Shown here one piece after another: positions 45,534 through 55,982 of a stretch of DNA of 64,000 bases. A program made the translations under genes and the position numbers. The stretch comes from Candidatus Pelagibacter sp. (lineage in GTDB: Bacteria; Pseudomonadota; Alphaproteobacteria; Pelagibacterales; Pelagibacteraceae). Where the stretch lies: positions 18,325-82,324 of the forward strand of contig NZIO01000048.1 in assembly GCA_002689925.1 (NCBI GenBank), given 5' to 3'. The notes beneath the pieces are model-generated. The model was not told the origin of the DNA, ran no database searches, and saw only the letters and a list, made by a program, of their open reading frames with translations. Each line of letters starts with the position of its first letter. The first letter of the stretch is position 1.

Positions 45534-46744
45534 TGAAAAGGGTTGTAATAACTGGAATTGGGATTGTATCATGCTTGGGTAATAATCAAAAAGAGGTAAT
45601 GGAATCATTACTAAACTCAAAATCTGGAATTTCTTTTTGTGAAGAATATAAGGAATATAATCTAAAAAGTCATATACACGGAAAACCTAAAATAAATCTT
45701 CAAGATTATATTGATAGAAAAGTAATAAGATTTATGGGATCTGGATCTGCTTATAATTATATTGCAATGCAAGAAGCAATTAAAGACTCCGGTCTGAATG
45801 AAAATGAAGTTAGTAATGTTTATTCAGGAATGGTAATGGGATCAGGAGGACCTTCTATTGAAAATGTGATCCTTGCCGCAGACAAGACGCGTGAAAAAAA
45901 CCCAAAAAAAATGGGACCATTCGTAGTACCCAGAACTATGGCTAGTACTGCTTCAGCTACTTTGGCAGTTCCTTTTAAAATTAAAGGAGTTAACTATACG
46001 ATAAGTTCAGCATGTGCAACAAGTGGTCATTGTATTGGAAATGCTATGGAACTTATCCAGCTTGGAAAACAAAAAGTAATGTTTGCGGGTGGAAGTGATG
46101 AAGTTCATTTTGCTATGACAGCAATGTTTGACGCTATGACAGCTTTGTCTTCTAAATATAACGATACCCCAGAAAAAGCTTCAAGACCTTACGATAAAAC
46201 TAGAGATGGTTTTGTAATATCCGGTGGTGGTGGGGTAGTAGTTTTGGAAGAATACGAATATGCTAAAGCTAGAGGAGCTAATATTTATGCAGAACTTACA
46301 GGATATGGAGCTACTTCAGATGGTTATGATATGGTTGCTCCATCAGGAGAAGGCGCAGTAAGATGTATGCAAATGGCTTTAAGTACTAGTAAAAACAAGA
46401 TTGACTATATTAATACTCATGGAACTTCTACTCCTGTAGGTGATATTACAGAATTAAATGCAGTTGGAGAAGTTTTTAAAGATTATGTACCCAAAATAAG
46501 TTCGACAAAATCTCTTTCAGGTCATTCTTTAGGAGCAACATCAGTACATGAAGCAATATATAGTTTAATTATGATGAAAAATAACTTTATATCAGCATCA
46601 ATTAATATAAATGATATTGCAGATGAAGCAAAAAAATTTCCAATAGTTACAAAAGTAGAAAAAGATGTAAAACTAAATTCTATAATGTCTAATAGCTTTG
46701 GATTTGGTGGCACAAACGCAACATTAGTTTTTGAAAAGGTTTAA
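45533..46744 (+). CDS. fabB: 3-oxoacyl-ACP synthase I
   Basis: This 403-residue condensing enzyme elongates unsaturated acyl-ACP. The catalytic triad is present: Cys161 in [10 protein letters not shown], and the two histidines in [11 protein letters not shown] and SGHSLGATS. FabB rather than FabF is favoured by the direct pairing with fabA and by the [20 protein letters not shown] stretch. The start overlaps the fabA stop, and fabI follows directly with no gap. Confidence 0.94.
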   Translation: MKRVVITGIGIVSCLGNNQKEVMESLLNSKSGISFCEEYKEYNLKSHIHGKPKINLQDYIDRKVIRFMGSGSAYNYIAMQEAIKDSGLNENEVSNVYSGMVMGSGGPSIENVILAADKTREKNPKKMGPFVVPRTMASTASATLAVPFKIKGVNYTISSACATSGHCIGNAMELIQLGKQKVMFAGGSDEVHFAMTAMFDAMTALSSKYNDTPEKASRPYDKTRDGFVISGGGGVVVLEEYEYAKARGANIYAELTGYGATSDGYDMVAPSGEGAVRCMQMALSTSKNKIDYINTHGTSTPVGDITELNAVGEVFKDYVPKISSTKSLSGHSLGATSVHEAIYSLIMMKNNFISASININDIADEAKKFPIVTKVEKDVKLNSIMSNSFGFGGTNATLVFEKV

Positions 46745-47530
46745 ATGAGTTTAATGAAGGGTAAAAGAGGATTGATCATGGGCGTTGCCAATGAAAGATC
46801 TATCGCTTGGGGTATTTCGCAAAAATTAGCAGAGGCCGGAGCAGAGCTCTCATTCACTTATTTAGGTGAAGCATTAAAAAAAAGGGTAATTCCTTTAGCA
46901 GAAAAATTAAATTCTAAAGTTACATTCAGTTGTGATGTTGAAAAAAAAGAAGAAGTGATAAAACTTTTTGAAGATATTAAATCACAATGGGGACAAATTG
47001 ATTTTGTAGTTCATGCGGTTGCTTTTTCAGATAAATCAGAATTGTCAGGTGAATATTTAAATACAACTAGAGAAAATTTTTTAAGAAGCATGTTAATTTC
47101 ATGTTTTTCATTTACTGAAGTTGCTAAAGAAGCTTCTAAAATTTTGAAAAAAGGTGGTAGTATGTTAACTTTAACATACGAGTCTACTAAGGCTATTCCA
47201 AATTATAACGTAATGGGTGTGTGTAAATCAGCGCTTGAGTCAAGTGTAAAATACCTGGCCAGAGATCTCGGAACAAAAGGAATAAGAGTAAATGCAATAA
47301 GCGCAGGACCAATAAAAACCCTAGCTGCTTCCGCAATTGGAGATGCAAAATTTCTATATAAATGGAATGAAGATCATTCTTTCTTAAAAAGAAATATTGA
47401 TATTCATGATGTAGGAAATTCAGCTTTATATATGTTAAGTGACCTTTCTGCTGGTGTTACTGGTGAAATTCACTATGTGGATGCTGGATATAATAAAGTA
47501 GGAATGCCTGATCCAAAGAATATTACTTAA
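46745..47530 (+). CDS. fabI: Enoyl-ACP reductase (NADH) FabI
   Basis: This 261-residue SDR-fold protein performs the last reduction of the fatty-acid elongation cycle. It has the FabI nucleotide motif GVANERSIAWGI and the CDVEKKEE acidic site. The catalytic Tyr-x6-Lys lies in YNVMGVCK, and ISAGPIKTLAASAI closes the substrate pocket. It starts at the base after the fabB stop. About 108 bases without a strong terminator follow before the next gene. Confidence 0.95.
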   Translation: MSLMKGKRGLIMGVANERSIAWGISQKLAEAGAELSFTYLGEALKKRVIPLAEKLNSKVTFSCDVEKKEEVIKLFEDIKSQWGQIDFVVHAVAFSDKSELSGEYLNTTRENFLRSMLISCFSFTEVAKEASKILKKGGSMLTLTYESTKAIPNYNVMGVCKSALESSVKYLARDLGTKGIRVNAISAGPIKTLAASAIGDAKFLYKWNEDHSFLKRNIDIHDVGNSALYMLSDLSAGVTGEIHYVDAGYNKVGMPDPKNIT

Positions 47531-47582
47531 AAAATTTAATAATCCTAACTTATTTAAAATCACATTATTTAATTATCTGATA

Positions 47583-47595
47583 TGCAAACTTTGCA
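47583..47595. promoter_or_regulatory. Perfect palindrome upstream of the possible GNAT gene
   Basis: TGCAAA-C-TTTGCA is an exact 13-base palindrome just before a candidate promoter. It sits where a repressor could block RNA polymerase. It is relatively G/C-containing in an A/T-rich intergenic region. Confidence 0.45.
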
Positions 47596-47597
47596 CA

Positions 47598-47625
47598 TTC
47601 ATAAAATCATTCACTTAAGTATAAT
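47598..47625 (+). promoter_or_regulatory. Candidate sigma-70 promoter of the possible GNAT gene
   Basis: TTCATA (47598-47603), a 16-base spacer and a consensus TATAAT (47620-47625) lie just ahead of the ATG at 47639. Transcription would start about seven bases before the start codon. No Shine-Dalgarno is visible, so the message may have a very short or no leader. Confidence 0.5.
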
Positions 47626-47638
47626 ATTTAATAATTAA

Positions 47639-48202
47639 ATGAATAAAAATATTATCAGAAATTTTAACCCAAGAATAAAAGCCAGAATTAGGAAAAATAA
47701 ACAAATTATAAAAAAAGAAATAAATAATTTTTTTGATTGGGTTAAAGGAGCAGAGTTAGTAATTTTAAGTGAATGTAATACAACTGAAGACCCTGTTAGA
47801 CCAGAACTAGATAACAACTTTAGAACAAGTTATGGAAGAAAAATATACGGAGTAAAATATAAAAATGAGATATGTGCGGTTATGTGTTTTGGTTTTACGA
47901 ATGAAATTCCAAAAACAGTTAGAGAGTTAGATTTAATGACTAGAGACGCATTTTTAAAAAGTGCTCACAGAGATCAAAAAATTGGACAAATTGCTATTGC
48001 TTATACAATTTGGTCCAAAAAAAAAGGTGGAGGTAAACTAATTGTTAAAGAAGTATTTAAAATGATTAAGCAATCTAATCATTTAAATAGATTAGTTACT
48101 CTATCTCCGCTAACAAAAATGGCTAGAAATTTTCATTTAAATAATGGTGCATTTGAAATTCAAGTAAATGAAGAAACACAGAATTTTGAATATGAAATTT
48201 AA
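47639..48202 (+). CDS. Uncharacterised protein, possibly GNAT-like acyltransferase
   Basis: I do not recognise this 187-residue protein with certainty. A basic N-terminus (about 1-25) precedes an alpha/beta region. The order of elements suggests an acyltransferase fold: strand KNEICAVMCFGF, a helix with the KKGGGKLIVKEVFKMIKQ stretch in the acyl-CoA-loop position, then VTLSPLTKMARNFHLNNGA, which resembles the last GNAT strand-helix. There is no signal peptide or membrane segment. It has its own promoter with a palindrome and lies alone between fabI and convergent pnp. A helix-rich nucleic-acid-binding role for the basic N-terminus is also possible. Confidence 0.5.
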   Translation: MNKNIIRNFNPRIKARIRKNKQIIKKEINNFFDWVKGAELVILSECNTTEDPVRPELDNNFRTSYGRKIYGVKYKNEICAVMCFGFTNEIPKTVRELDLMTRDAFLKSAHRDQKIGQIAIAYTIWSKKKGGGKLIVKEVFKMIKQSNHLNRLVTLSPLTKMARNFHLNNGAFEIQVNEETQNFEYEI

Positions 48203-48235
48203 ATTATTTAAAATATTGAATTATAACTTAGCTTA

Positions 48236-50308
48236 TTAAGCTGTTGCTTGTTTCATGGATAGTTTAACTTTACCTCTGTCAAAACCAATTACTTTAACCG
48301 TAACTTCATCACCTTCTTTTACAACATCTCTGACTTTTTCTACTCTTTTGGCTGCTAGCTCTGAGATATGAACAAGACCGTCTTGTTTACCTAGGAAGTT
48401 TACAAAAGCTCCAAACTCCATAATCTTCATTACTTTGCCTTTATAAATTTTATTCATTTCAGGCTTTGCAATAATATCTTTGATCATGTTCATTGCTTTG
48501 TTTCTAGATTCTTCATCAGGGGCAGCTACAGTTACTTCGCCTGTGTCTTTTACATCTACTTTTGCTCCTGATAACTCAACAATTTCTCTAATTGTTGCTC
48601 CACCTTTTCCAATAACTGCTGCAATATCTTTTTTATCAACCATGACTGTTTCAATTTTAGGAGTATATTTAGAAACACTTTCTCTTGAACCAGTTAAAGC
48701 TTTTGCCATCTCATCTAAAATATGAATTCTTCCATCTTTGGCTTGTGACAATGCTTGATCCATTATTTCAAATGTTATTCCAGTAATTTTAATATCCATC
48801 TGTAAAGAAGTTATGCCATCTTTAGTTCCAGCAACTTTAAAATCCATATCTCCCAGGTGATCTTCATCTCCTAAAATATCTGAAAGAACTGAAAAATCTT
48901 TACCTTCTTTAATTAAACCCATAGCAATACCAGCAACAGGAGCTTTCATAGGAACACCTGCGTCCATTAATGCTAATGAACCTCCACAAACAGTTGCCAT
49001 AGAAGATGAACCATTTGACTCAGTAATCTCAGATACAATTCTATAAGTATAAGGAAATTTTTCTTGCTCTGGCAATGAAGAATTAAGAGCTCTCCAAGCT
49101 AATTTACCATGACCAATTTCTCTTCTACCAGTTCCAATTCTTCCTGTTTCTCCAACAGAAAAAGGAGGAAAATTATAGTGAAGCATAAATCTATTACGTT
49201 TTAATCCATTAAGACTTTCTACTCTTTGTTCATCTTCAGAAGTTCCTAAAGTTAAAGTAACCAATGCTTGGGTTTCTCCTCTTGTGAATAAAGCAGAACC
49301 ATGTGTTCTTGGCAAAACTCCTACCTGACAGTCAATCTGTCTTACGTCTGTTAAAGAACGGCCATCTATTCTAGATTTATTTTTTAAAATATCAGTTCTA
49401 ACAATATTTTTTTCAACTTTTTTTAATGTCATTGAAACATCTAAATCAGAGTAAATTTCATCATCTTTAAACATATCTTTACACTTAGTCGTAACTTCAG
49501 AAATTAAATTAGATCTTTCTTGTTTATCTTTAATTGAAAATGCTTTTTTTAAATCTTCATTAAAACTATCAGAAATTTTCTTTTCTAATTTAGAAAGGTC
49601 TTTCTTTTCAACAATCCATTGATCTTTTCCACATTCTTTAACTAATTTTTCAATTGCCTCAATTACAGGAACAAATTTTTCATGACCAAATTTAACAGCA
49701 TCTAGCATTATTTTTTCAGATAAACCTGAGGCTTCTGACTCAACCATTAAAACTGCATCTTTAGTTCCAGCAACTATTAAATCTAGTTTTGACTTTTCTA
49801 TTTCTTCTTTTGAAGGATTTAAAACATACTTGTCATCTATGTATCCCACTCTAGAAGCACCCACAGGACCTTGGAAAGGCATTCCAGATATTGCTAAGGC
49901 TGCCGAGCAAGCAATTATAGATAATACGTCTGGTTCATTAACACCATCATAAGAAAGTACAGTTGGTAATACTTGTACTTCATTTCTAAACTCTTCAGGA
50001 AACAAAGGTCTAATCGGTCTGTCTATTAATCTAGAGATTAAAGTCTCAGCTTCACTGGGCCTTGCTTCTCTTTTAAAATATCCTCCAGGAATTTTTCCTG
50101 CAGCATAATATTTTTCTTGGTAGCTTACTTGAAGTGGAAAATAATCTACATCTGGATTTACTTTTTTTGCTCCAACTGCTGTTGCTATAACAACTGTTTC
50201 TCCACAAGAAGCAATAATAGCTCCATCTGCTTGTCTTGCAATTTTACCTGTTTCTAAAATTATTTTTTTTCCTTCAACTTCTACTTCTTGTTTTGATACT
50301 TTAAACAT
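48236..50308 (-). CDS. pnp: Polyribonucleotide nucleotidyltransferase (PNPase)
   Basis: This 690-residue 3'-5' phosphorolytic exoribonuclease is the core of the RNA degradosome. Two RNase PH domains (about 10-220 and 300-535) are joined by a helical linker. The second holds [18 protein letters not shown] and the catalytic [22 protein letters not shown] domain (about 552-612, [14 protein letters not shown]) and an S1 domain (about 620-688, [19 protein letters not shown]) close it. It follows rpsO by four bases, so both come from one transcript. Confidence 0.97.
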   Translation of the reverse strand: MFKVSKQEVEVEGKKIILETGKIARQADGAIIASCGETVVIATAVGAKKVNPDVDYFPLQVSYQEKYYAAGKIPGGYFKREARPSEAETLISRLIDRPIRPLFPEEFRNEVQVLPTVLSYDGVNEPDVLSIIACSAALAISGMPFQGPVGASRVGYIDDKYVLNPSKEEIEKSKLDLIVAGTKDAVLMVESEASGLSEKIMLDAVKFGHEKFVPVIEAIEKLVKECGKDQWIVEKKDLSKLEKKISDSFNEDLKKAFSIKDKQERSNLISEVTTKCKDMFKDDEIYSDLDVSMTLKKVEKNIVRTDILKNKSRIDGRSLTDVRQIDCQVGVLPRTHGSALFTRGETQALVTLTLGTSEDEQRVESLNGLKRNRFMLHYNFPPFSVGETGRIGTGRREIGHGKLAWRALNSSLPEQEKFPYTYRIVSEITESNGSSSMATVCGGSLALMDAGVPMKAPVAGIAMGLIKEGKDFSVLSDILGDEDHLGDMDFKVAGTKDGITSLQMDIKITGITFEIMDQALSQAKDGRIHILDEMAKALTGSRESVSKYTPKIETVMVDKKDIAAVIGKGGATIREIVELSGAKVDVKDTGEVTVAAPDEESRNKAMNMIKDIIAKPEMNKIYKGKVMKIMEFGAFVNFLGKQDGLVHISELAAKRVEKVRDVVKEGDEVTVKVIGFDRGKVKLSMKQATA

Positions 50309-50312
50309 TTGT

Positions 50313-50570
50313 TTACTTTCTTAACTTTAATTTTGATATTACTTTATTATAAGACTCTTCATCTTTTTTCTTAAGATATTTTAAGAGTTGCTTTCTTTGA
50401 TTTACTGCTTTTAATAATCCTCTTGAAGAGTGTTTATCTTTTTTATTTGTTTCAAAATGTTTTGAAATTTTTTTTATTTTTTCACTTAATAACCCTATCT
50501 GCACTTGTGAAGAACCTGTATCACTATCGTGTAAGCTTAGAGATTTAATTATTTCATTTTTTTTTGTCAT
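50313..50570 (-). CDS. rpsO: 30S ribosomal protein S15
   Basis: This 85-residue protein has the S15 signature [19 protein letters not shown], followed by [20 protein letters not shown]. It is a few residues shorter than usual at both ends but complete. S15 binds 16S rRNA at the three-way junction and organises the platform. It sits directly between rbfA (two bases) and pnp (four bases). The truB gene usual between rbfA and rpsO is missing. Confidence 0.95.
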   Translation of the reverse strand: MTKKNEIIKSLSLHDSDTGSSQVQIGLLSEKIKKISKHFETNKKDKHSSRGLLKAVNQRKQLLKYLKKKDEESYNKVISKLKLRK

Positions 50571-50572
50571 AT

Positions 50573-50935
50573 CTATTTATTTTGTTGTATTAATCTTTCA
50601 ATTTTTTCTGCATAATCAAATGAATCATCCTTGATAAAATATACGCGAGGAAGGAATTTTATATCAAGCTTCTTTGATAAAGCCTTTCTAACAAGATGTG
50701 AAAACTCCGTCAAGACACTAATTGCTTTATCTGCATCCCTGCCTCCTATAGGGAGTACATATGCTCTTGCACTTTTCAAATCTGCGCTCATTCTAACCTC
50801 AGTGACAGTAATATTTTTTGTATCAAAATTTGGTAGTTTTGCCTCGTCTTTCAAGAAGATAATACCTAAAGATTGCCTGACCAATTCTCCTACCCTTAGC
50901 TGACGTTGGGAAACTACTAAATTATTCTTGCCCAT
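50573..50935 (-). CDS. rbfA: Ribosome-binding factor A
   Basis: This 120-residue KH-like protein helps mature the 5' end of 16S rRNA in the 30S subunit. It has RQLRVGELVRQSLGIIF near the N-terminus, ITVTEVRMSADLKSARAYV in the centre and a LPRVYFIKDDSFDYAEKIERLI C-terminus typical of RbfA. The start overlaps the infB stop (TAATG), so its translation depends on infB. rpsO follows after two bases. Confidence 0.93.
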   Translation of the reverse strand: MGKNNLVVSQRQLRVGELVRQSLGIIFLKDEAKLPNFDTKNITVTEVRMSADLKSARAYVLPIGGRDADKAISVLTEFSHLVRKALSKKLDIKFLPRVYFIKDDSFDYAEKIERLIQQNK

Positions 50936-53172
50936 TATAAACTTCTCTCAGTTTTTGTTACTTTGTAAACCTCAATCACATCCTTTTTTTTAAAATCTGC
51001 AAAATCTTTTAAAGTAATTCCACATTCAAGACCTGCGGCAACTTGTTTTGCAGCATTTTTTTCTCTAAAAATACTTTTTATAAAGCCTGTATATAAAACG
51101 CTTCCATCTCTGATTAATCTCGCACCAGTATTTGTTATAATTTCACCATCTAATACTTTAGAGCCTGCTACTTTTCCAATTTTTGAAACCTTAAATATTT
51201 CTAAAACTTCTGCCGAACCTATAATTTCTTCTTCTTCAATAGGTTTTAATAAACCTGATAAAGCAGAATTTATAAAATCAAGCACTTCATAAATTACATT
51301 AAAATAATTAATCTTCATTTTATAATTTTCTGCAAGATTTTTTGCCTCTTTGCTAGGTTTTATATTAAATGCTATTAAAATTGCATTGGAAGCTTTAGCT
51401 AACGAAACATCTGTTTCAGATATCAAGCCAGTATCTGATAAAATAATTTTTGGTTTTACTTCATCATGTTTAATCTTATTTATCATGGTTTTTAATGCCT
51501 CACTTGAACCATGAACATCAGCTTTTATTATAATTGGTAGCTCTTTTGTTTTAGTAGAATCATCAAAAGCTGATTCAACTGAGATTGGATTTAGTTTATT
51601 AGAAGTTTGACTATTTTCTAGTCTGTATTTATTTATTTCTTTAGCTTTTGATTCAGATTCAACAACAACAAAATCATCACCTGATAAAGCGTTTCCATTT
51701 ATACCTAGTATTTCAACTGGTGTAGATGGAGTTGCTGTTTCAATATTTTGACCTTTAAAATTTATCATTGCTCTAACTTTACCCCAAACACCTCCGCTTA
51801 CAAAAAAATCGCCTTTTTTTAATTTACCATTTGTTATCAAAACTGTTGAAACTGCACCGCGTCCTTTATCCACCTTTGATTCAATAACTATTCCAGTTGC
51901 CTTATCTTCAAAATCAGCTTTTAACTCTAAAATTTCAGCTTGTAAAAAAATTTGCTCTTTTAGTTTATCCAAATTTTTTTTAGTTTTGGCTGAAACTTCA
52001 GCAGTTAATATATCTCCATTTAATTCTTCAGCAATTAGTTCGTGTTCGAGAAGTTGATTTCTTATTTTTGTTGGATCTGCACCAGGCAAATCACATTTAT
52101 TTATAGCAACGACTATTGGAACTTTTGCTGCTTTAGAGTGATTAATTGCTTCAATAGTTTGTGGTTTAATCCCATCATCTGCAGCAACTACAAGCACGAC
52201 TATATCTGTTACTTTAGAACCTCTTGCTCTCATCTCCGTAAAAGCTGCATGTCCTGGTGTATCTATAAAAGTTATTAATTCATTATCCTTTAGTTGAACT
52301 TGATAAGCTCCTATATGTTGTGTTATCCCACCATGTTCTTGGGAAACAATATCAGCACCTCTCATTGCATCTAAAATTGAAGTTTTTCCATGATCTACGT
52401 GGCCCATAACAGTTACAATTGGAGGCCTTTTTTTAAATAAATTTGATTTTATTTTATCAGCTTTTTTTATAACTAGATCTGGTTTTTTTTCTCTAATTGG
52501 TTTGTGCCCAAACTCTTTAACTAAATATTCTGCTGTATCTGCATCTATTTGATGATTAATTGTAGATTTAACTCCCATGCCTAAAAGATGTTTGATTATA
52601 TTGCTGGCTTGTTCAGCCATTCTATTTGATAATTCTTGTATAGTAATTACTTGGGGGATATTTACTTCTCTTATAACTTTTCCCAGACTGTCACTTAAGT
52701 TGTTTTGATTTTGATCTTTTTTTTCTTTTAATCTAGCTCTTCTTATTGATGCTAAGCTTCTTTCTTTTGCGCCTGGCTCTTCTTCGTTTAATGCTCTAGA
52801 TAAAGTTAGCTTATATTCTCTTTTTTTATCAAATAATTTTGATTTATCGCTATCTTTAGTTTTATTTGCTGGATTAATTCTTTTTGTGGCTTTTTGTTCT
52901 GCCAATCTTCTTATTTCAAAACTTTTTAAAAATGCAGGTCTTTTTTGAACTTCTTCTGTATTATCTTCTTTTTGGAATGAAGGCTTATTTTTAGTAATAG
53001 TTTTTTTATTGTTAAAAAAACTCCCAGGTTGATTTCTTCTTCTTGGTACTTTTTTTTCAATAAGTACAGATTTTTTATTTTTTTCTCTAGCTAAACTTAA
53101 ATTATCTAAACTTTTAGGTGAAGCGCTTGAAGATAAAGTTAGTTTCTTTCTTTTTGTTTTATCATCTGTCAT
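50935..53172 (-). CDS. infB: Translation initiation factor IF-2
   Basis: This 745-residue GTPase recruits initiator tRNA to the ribosome. The N-terminal third (about 1-165) is a highly charged Lys/Arg/Glu segment, followed by the IF2-N domain. The G domain (about 247-415) shows [18 protein letters not shown] and NKCDLPGAD. Domains II-IV follow, ending in the C-terminal tRNA-binding domain with [23 protein letters not shown]. Its start overlaps the nusA stop (ATGA); rbfA overlaps its end. The ylxR gene usual between nusA and infB is absent. Confidence 0.97.
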   Translation of the reverse strand: MTDDKTKRKKLTLSSSASPKSLDNLSLAREKNKKSVLIEKKVPRRRNQPGSFFNNKKTITKNKPSFQKEDNTEEVQKRPAFLKSFEIRRLAEQKATKRINPANKTKDSDKSKLFDKKREYKLTLSRALNEEEPGAKERSLASIRRARLKEKKDQNQNNLSDSLGKVIREVNIPQVITIQELSNRMAEQASNIIKHLLGMGVKSTINHQIDADTAEYLVKEFGHKPIREKKPDLVIKKADKIKSNLFKKRPPIVTVMGHVDHGKTSILDAMRGADIVSQEHGGITQHIGAYQVQLKDNELITFIDTPGHAAFTEMRARGSKVTDIVVLVVAADDGIKPQTIEAINHSKAAKVPIVVAINKCDLPGADPTKIRNQLLEHELIAEELNGDILTAEVSAKTKKNLDKLKEQIFLQAEILELKADFEDKATGIVIESKVDKGRGAVSTVLITNGKLKKGDFFVSGGVWGKVRAMINFKGQNIETATPSTPVEILGINGNALSGDDFVVVESESKAKEINKYRLENSQTSNKLNPISVESAFDDSTKTKELPIIIKADVHGSSEALKTMINKIKHDEVKPKIILSDTGLISETDVSLAKASNAILIAFNIKPSKEAKNLAENYKMKINYFNVIYEVLDFINSALSGLLKPIEEEEIIGSAEVLEIFKVSKIGKVAGSKVLDGEIITNTGARLIRDGSVLYTGFIKSIFREKNAAKQVAAGLECGITLKDFADFKKKDVIEVYKVTKTERSL

Positions 53173-54725
53173 ATATTGTCGTTAAAGACTATACCCCTCG
53201 CATTCATAATAAGTTCGTCAGCTTCTTTTCTTGAAAGAGCAAAGTCTTCTAAATAACCTTTAATTTTTACTTTTTTTCCTTTTATCTCATCATATCCACC
53301 AATAAGTTCATCAGAAGCCAAATCAGCAAAATCTTTTAATAACTTAATATTTTGTTCTCCAAGAGTAATCAGCATACCTGGTGTAAGGCCTTTAAAATTT
53401 ATTAAATTCTCCTCAACTCCTAGTTCTTTAAGTTTTTTTGAGATTTCTAATTTTTCTTTATCAATATATTCTGATGCACGTTCTTTTAATTCTTTTGCAA
53501 CATTTTCATCAAATCCATCAATATTAGATAAATCATCTGAAGAAGCTTGCTGAATATCTTCTATTGAAGTGTAACCTTCAGCTACTAGCAATTGACCCAA
53601 TGTTTCATCTAATTCTAAATTCTTGACAAAACTATCTGTTCTTTCTTTAAACTCAAACTGTCTTTTTTCAGAATCTTCTTTATCAGTTAATATGTCTATT
53701 TCAAAATCCATTAACTTTGAAGCAAGTCTCACATTTTGCCCTCTTCTTCCAATAGCTTTACTTAAATTTTCTTCTGATAAAATTACTTCTAGTCTCTTAG
53801 ACTCATTATCTATAATAACTTTTTGAATTTCAGCTGGAGACAGTGCATTTGCTGCTAATGTTGCAGGATCTTCAGACCAATTTACTATATCAATTTTTTC
53901 TCCTTGTAATTCAGTTACTATAGCTTGAACTCTACTTCCTCTCATTCCAACACAAGCACCAACAGGGTCTAAAGAAGAATCTTTTGAAGCAACACAAATT
54001 TTTGCTCTACTGCCAGGATCTCTAGCTGCTCCTTTTATCTCTATTATACCATCATAAATTTCTGGAACCTCTTGAAAAAAAAGCTTAGCCATAAATTGTG
54101 GATGAGCTCTAGATAAAAATATTTGTGGCCCTCTACTTTCTCTTCTAACATCATGACAATAAGCTTTAATTCTATCTCCAACTTTTATATTTTCTCGTGG
54201 TATTAATTCTTCCTTTCTTATAATTCCTTCTGCTTTACCAAGATCAATAATTACATTTCCATACTCTAGTCTTTTAACTATTCCACTAAGAATTTCATTT
54301 TGTTTATCTGCAAAATCATTAAATTGTCTTTCTCTTTCTGCCTCTCTAACTTTAAAGGTTATTACTTGTTTTGCTGTTTGTGCAGCAATTCTTCCAAAAT
54401 CAACTGCTGGTAGCTCTTCTTGAATCTCACCACCAACCTCTAAATCATTTTTATTCGTTATTTTAATTGCATCATTTAATGTAATTTCTGTATGTGGGTT
54501 ATCTATTTTATCTACAATTTTTGATACTTTAAAAATTTTAATTTCACCCTTTTCTCTATCAATTGTAACTTTAATTTCAACATCAACTCCATAACGAGTT
54601 CTAGCTGCTTTTTGAATAGCATCTTCTATAGAAGATAATATAAGCTCTTTATCTATAGATTTTTCACTCGCTACAGCATCTGCTATTCTTAAAATTTCTA
54701 ATTTATCTGATCTATTATTAAACAT
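53169..54725 (-). CDS. nusA: Transcription termination/antitermination factor NusA
   Basis: This is a protein of about 518 residues from the ATG at 54725, which follows a GGAAAA element. A TTG 12 bases upstream also keeps the frame, but it lies next to the U-tract of the hairpin and has no binding site. The order of domains is the N-terminal RNA-polymerase-binding domain (SSIEDAIQKAARTRYG), S1 (NVIIDLGKAEGIIRKEE), KH1 and KH2 (VRGSRVQAIVTELQGEKIDIV, IGRRGQNVRLASKL), and C-terminal acidic helix-hairpin-helix repeats. It starts a coupled nusA-infB-rbfA-rpsO-pnp cluster. rimP, usually ahead of it, is absent. Confidence 0.95.
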   Translation of the reverse strand: MFNNRSDKLEILRIADAVASEKSIDKELILSSIEDAIQKAARTRYGVDVEIKVTIDREKGEIKIFKVSKIVDKIDNPHTEITLNDAIKITNKNDLEVGGEIQEELPAVDFGRIAAQTAKQVITFKVREAERERQFNDFADKQNEILSGIVKRLEYGNVIIDLGKAEGIIRKEELIPRENIKVGDRIKAYCHDVRRESRGPQIFLSRAHPQFMAKLFFQEVPEIYDGIIEIKGAARDPGSRAKICVASKDSSLDPVGACVGMRGSRVQAIVTELQGEKIDIVNWSEDPATLAANALSPAEIQKVIIDNESKRLEVILSEENLSKAIGRRGQNVRLASKLMDFEIDILTDKEDSEKRQFEFKERTDSFVKNLELDETLGQLLVAEGYTSIEDIQQASSDDLSNIDGFDENVAKELKERASEYIDKEKLEISKKLKELGVEENLINFKGLTPGMLITLGEQNIKLLKDFADLASDELIGGYDEIKGKKVKIKGYLEDFALSRKEADELIMNARGIVFNDNI

Positions 54726-54735
54726 TTTATTTTCC

Positions 54736-54760
54736 AAAAAAAAATGGGCTTAAGCCCATT
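54736..54760 (-). terminator. Intrinsic terminator/attenuator directly upstream of nusA
   Basis: On the minus strand AATGGGC-TTAA-GCCCATT (54743-54760) is a perfect seven-pair stem with a four-base loop, followed by at least seven T (54736-54742). The T-run passes straight into the GGAAAA that serves nusA. Transcripts would end about 12 bases before the nusA ATG. A self-regulated leader is a plausible reading, since NusA itself affects termination. Confidence 0.75.
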
Positions 54761-54786
54761 ATCAACATATAAGGTTTTTTATAGTT

Positions 54787-54815
54787 TATTTAATTTATAT
54801 TATATTTTTTTTCAA
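54787..54815 (-). promoter_or_regulatory. Candidate promoter between metK and nusA
   Basis: On the minus strand TTGAAA (54810-54815) is followed after 17 bases by TAAATA (54787-54792). Transcription from it would begin near 54780, upstream of the hairpin, giving a short leader that includes the attenuator. The elements are only moderately close to consensus, and A/T-rich DNA gives many chance matches. Confidence 0.4.
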
Positions 54816-54818
54816 GGC

Positions 54819-55982
54819 TTACTTCTTAAAAATATGCGATTTATCGGTTTTTTCCCATGAAAAAGATCCATCTGAGCCTGCTTTTCTTCCAAAATGGCCA
54901 TATGCAGCAGTTCTTTCATAAATTGGCTTATTTAAATTTAACATTTCCCTTATCCCTCTCGGGCTCAAATCAAAGTTTTCTCTAATTAGATTTTCAACAT
55001 ATTTTGATTTTTCATCGTCTCCATCATAAAGATCAATATAAATTGATAGTGGTTTAGAAACTCCAATTGCATAAGCAAGTTGGATTAAACATTTATCAGC
55101 AATCTTAGAAGCAACAATATTTTTTGCAACATATCTTGCTGCATAAGCAGCCGATCTATCTACTTTAGTTGGATCTTTTCCTGAAAAAGCTCCTCCTCCA
55201 TGTGGAGCTGCTCCTCCATAAGTGTCCACTATTATTTTTCTTCCGGTTAATCCAGAATCTCCATCAGGTCCACCAATGATAAATTGACCTGTAGGATTAA
55301 CATAAAACTCTTCATCTTTTAGTTCCGCAAGTAAAGGTTTTGGAATTGATCTTTCTAAATATGGTCTTACAATTTCTTTAACTTGTGATTGGTTAACATC
55401 AGGCGAATGTTGAGTTGAAATTACAACTGAAGTAACTTTTGTTGGTTTACCATCTTCATATTTCATTGTAACTTGACTTTTAGAATCTGGTTCTAATTTA
55501 TCTGCTTTTCCACTTTTTCTATCTAAAGCCATTAATTCTAATATTTTATGTGAATAATATATTGGCGCTGGCATCAAAACTTCAGTTTCATTGCAAGCAT
55601 AACCAAACATTATTCCTTGGTCTCCAGCTCCTTCATCTTTATTTCCTGATGAATCTACTCCCATTGCAATATCAGCTGACTGGGAATGTAAAAAAATATC
55701 AACATCAGAATTTTTCCAATGAAATCCTTTTTGCTCATAACCTATATCTTTTATACATTCTCTAACTTTTGTAGTTAATTCTTCTTTGCTAATGTCAGGC
55801 CCTCTAGTTTCACCTGCCAAAACAACTTTATTTGTTGTTGTAAGTGTTTCACATGCTACTCGTGACAATGGTTCTTTTGATAAGTATGTATCTACAACCA
55901 TATCAGAAATACGATCACATACTTTATCTGGATGACCCTCAGATACAGATTCACTTGTAAATAAATAAGTTTTATTTTTCAT
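54819..55982 (-). CDS. metK: S-adenosylmethionine synthetase
   Basis: This 387-residue enzyme makes SAM from methionine and ATP. It contains [19 protein letters not shown] at the N-terminus, [37 protein letters not shown], and [21 protein letters not shown] with the nucleotide-binding lysine. It is complete and of normal length. Its start overlaps the end of lnt by 11 bases. There is therefore no leader for a SAM riboswitch; control must act at the operon level or elsewhere. AhcY at 17.8-19.1 kb completes the SAM cycle. Confidence 0.97.
   Translation of the reverse strand: MKNKTYLFTSESVSEGHPDKVCDRISDMVVDTYLSKEPLSRVACETLTTTNKVVLAGETRGPDISKEELTTKVRECIKDIGYEQKGFHWKNSDVDIFLHSQSADIAMGVDSSGNKDEGAGDQGIMFGYACNETEVLMPAPIYYSHKILELMALDRKSGKADKLEPDSKSQVTMKYEDGKPTKVTSVVISTQHSPDVNQSQVKEIVRPYLERSIPKPLLAELKDEEFYVNPTGQFIIGGPDGDSGLTGRKIIVDTYGGAAPHGGGAFSGKDPTKVDRSAAYAARYVAKNIVASKIADKCLIQLAYAIGVSKPLSIYIDLYDGDDEKSKYVENLIRENFDLSPRGIREMLNLNKPIYERTAAYGHFGRKAGSDGSFSWEKTDKSHIFKK

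Noticed and set aside
48230..48242. AGCTT-ATT-AAGCT hairpin at the pnp stop codon
   Set aside because: Only five pairs and no T-run in the pnp direction; too weak to call a terminator.
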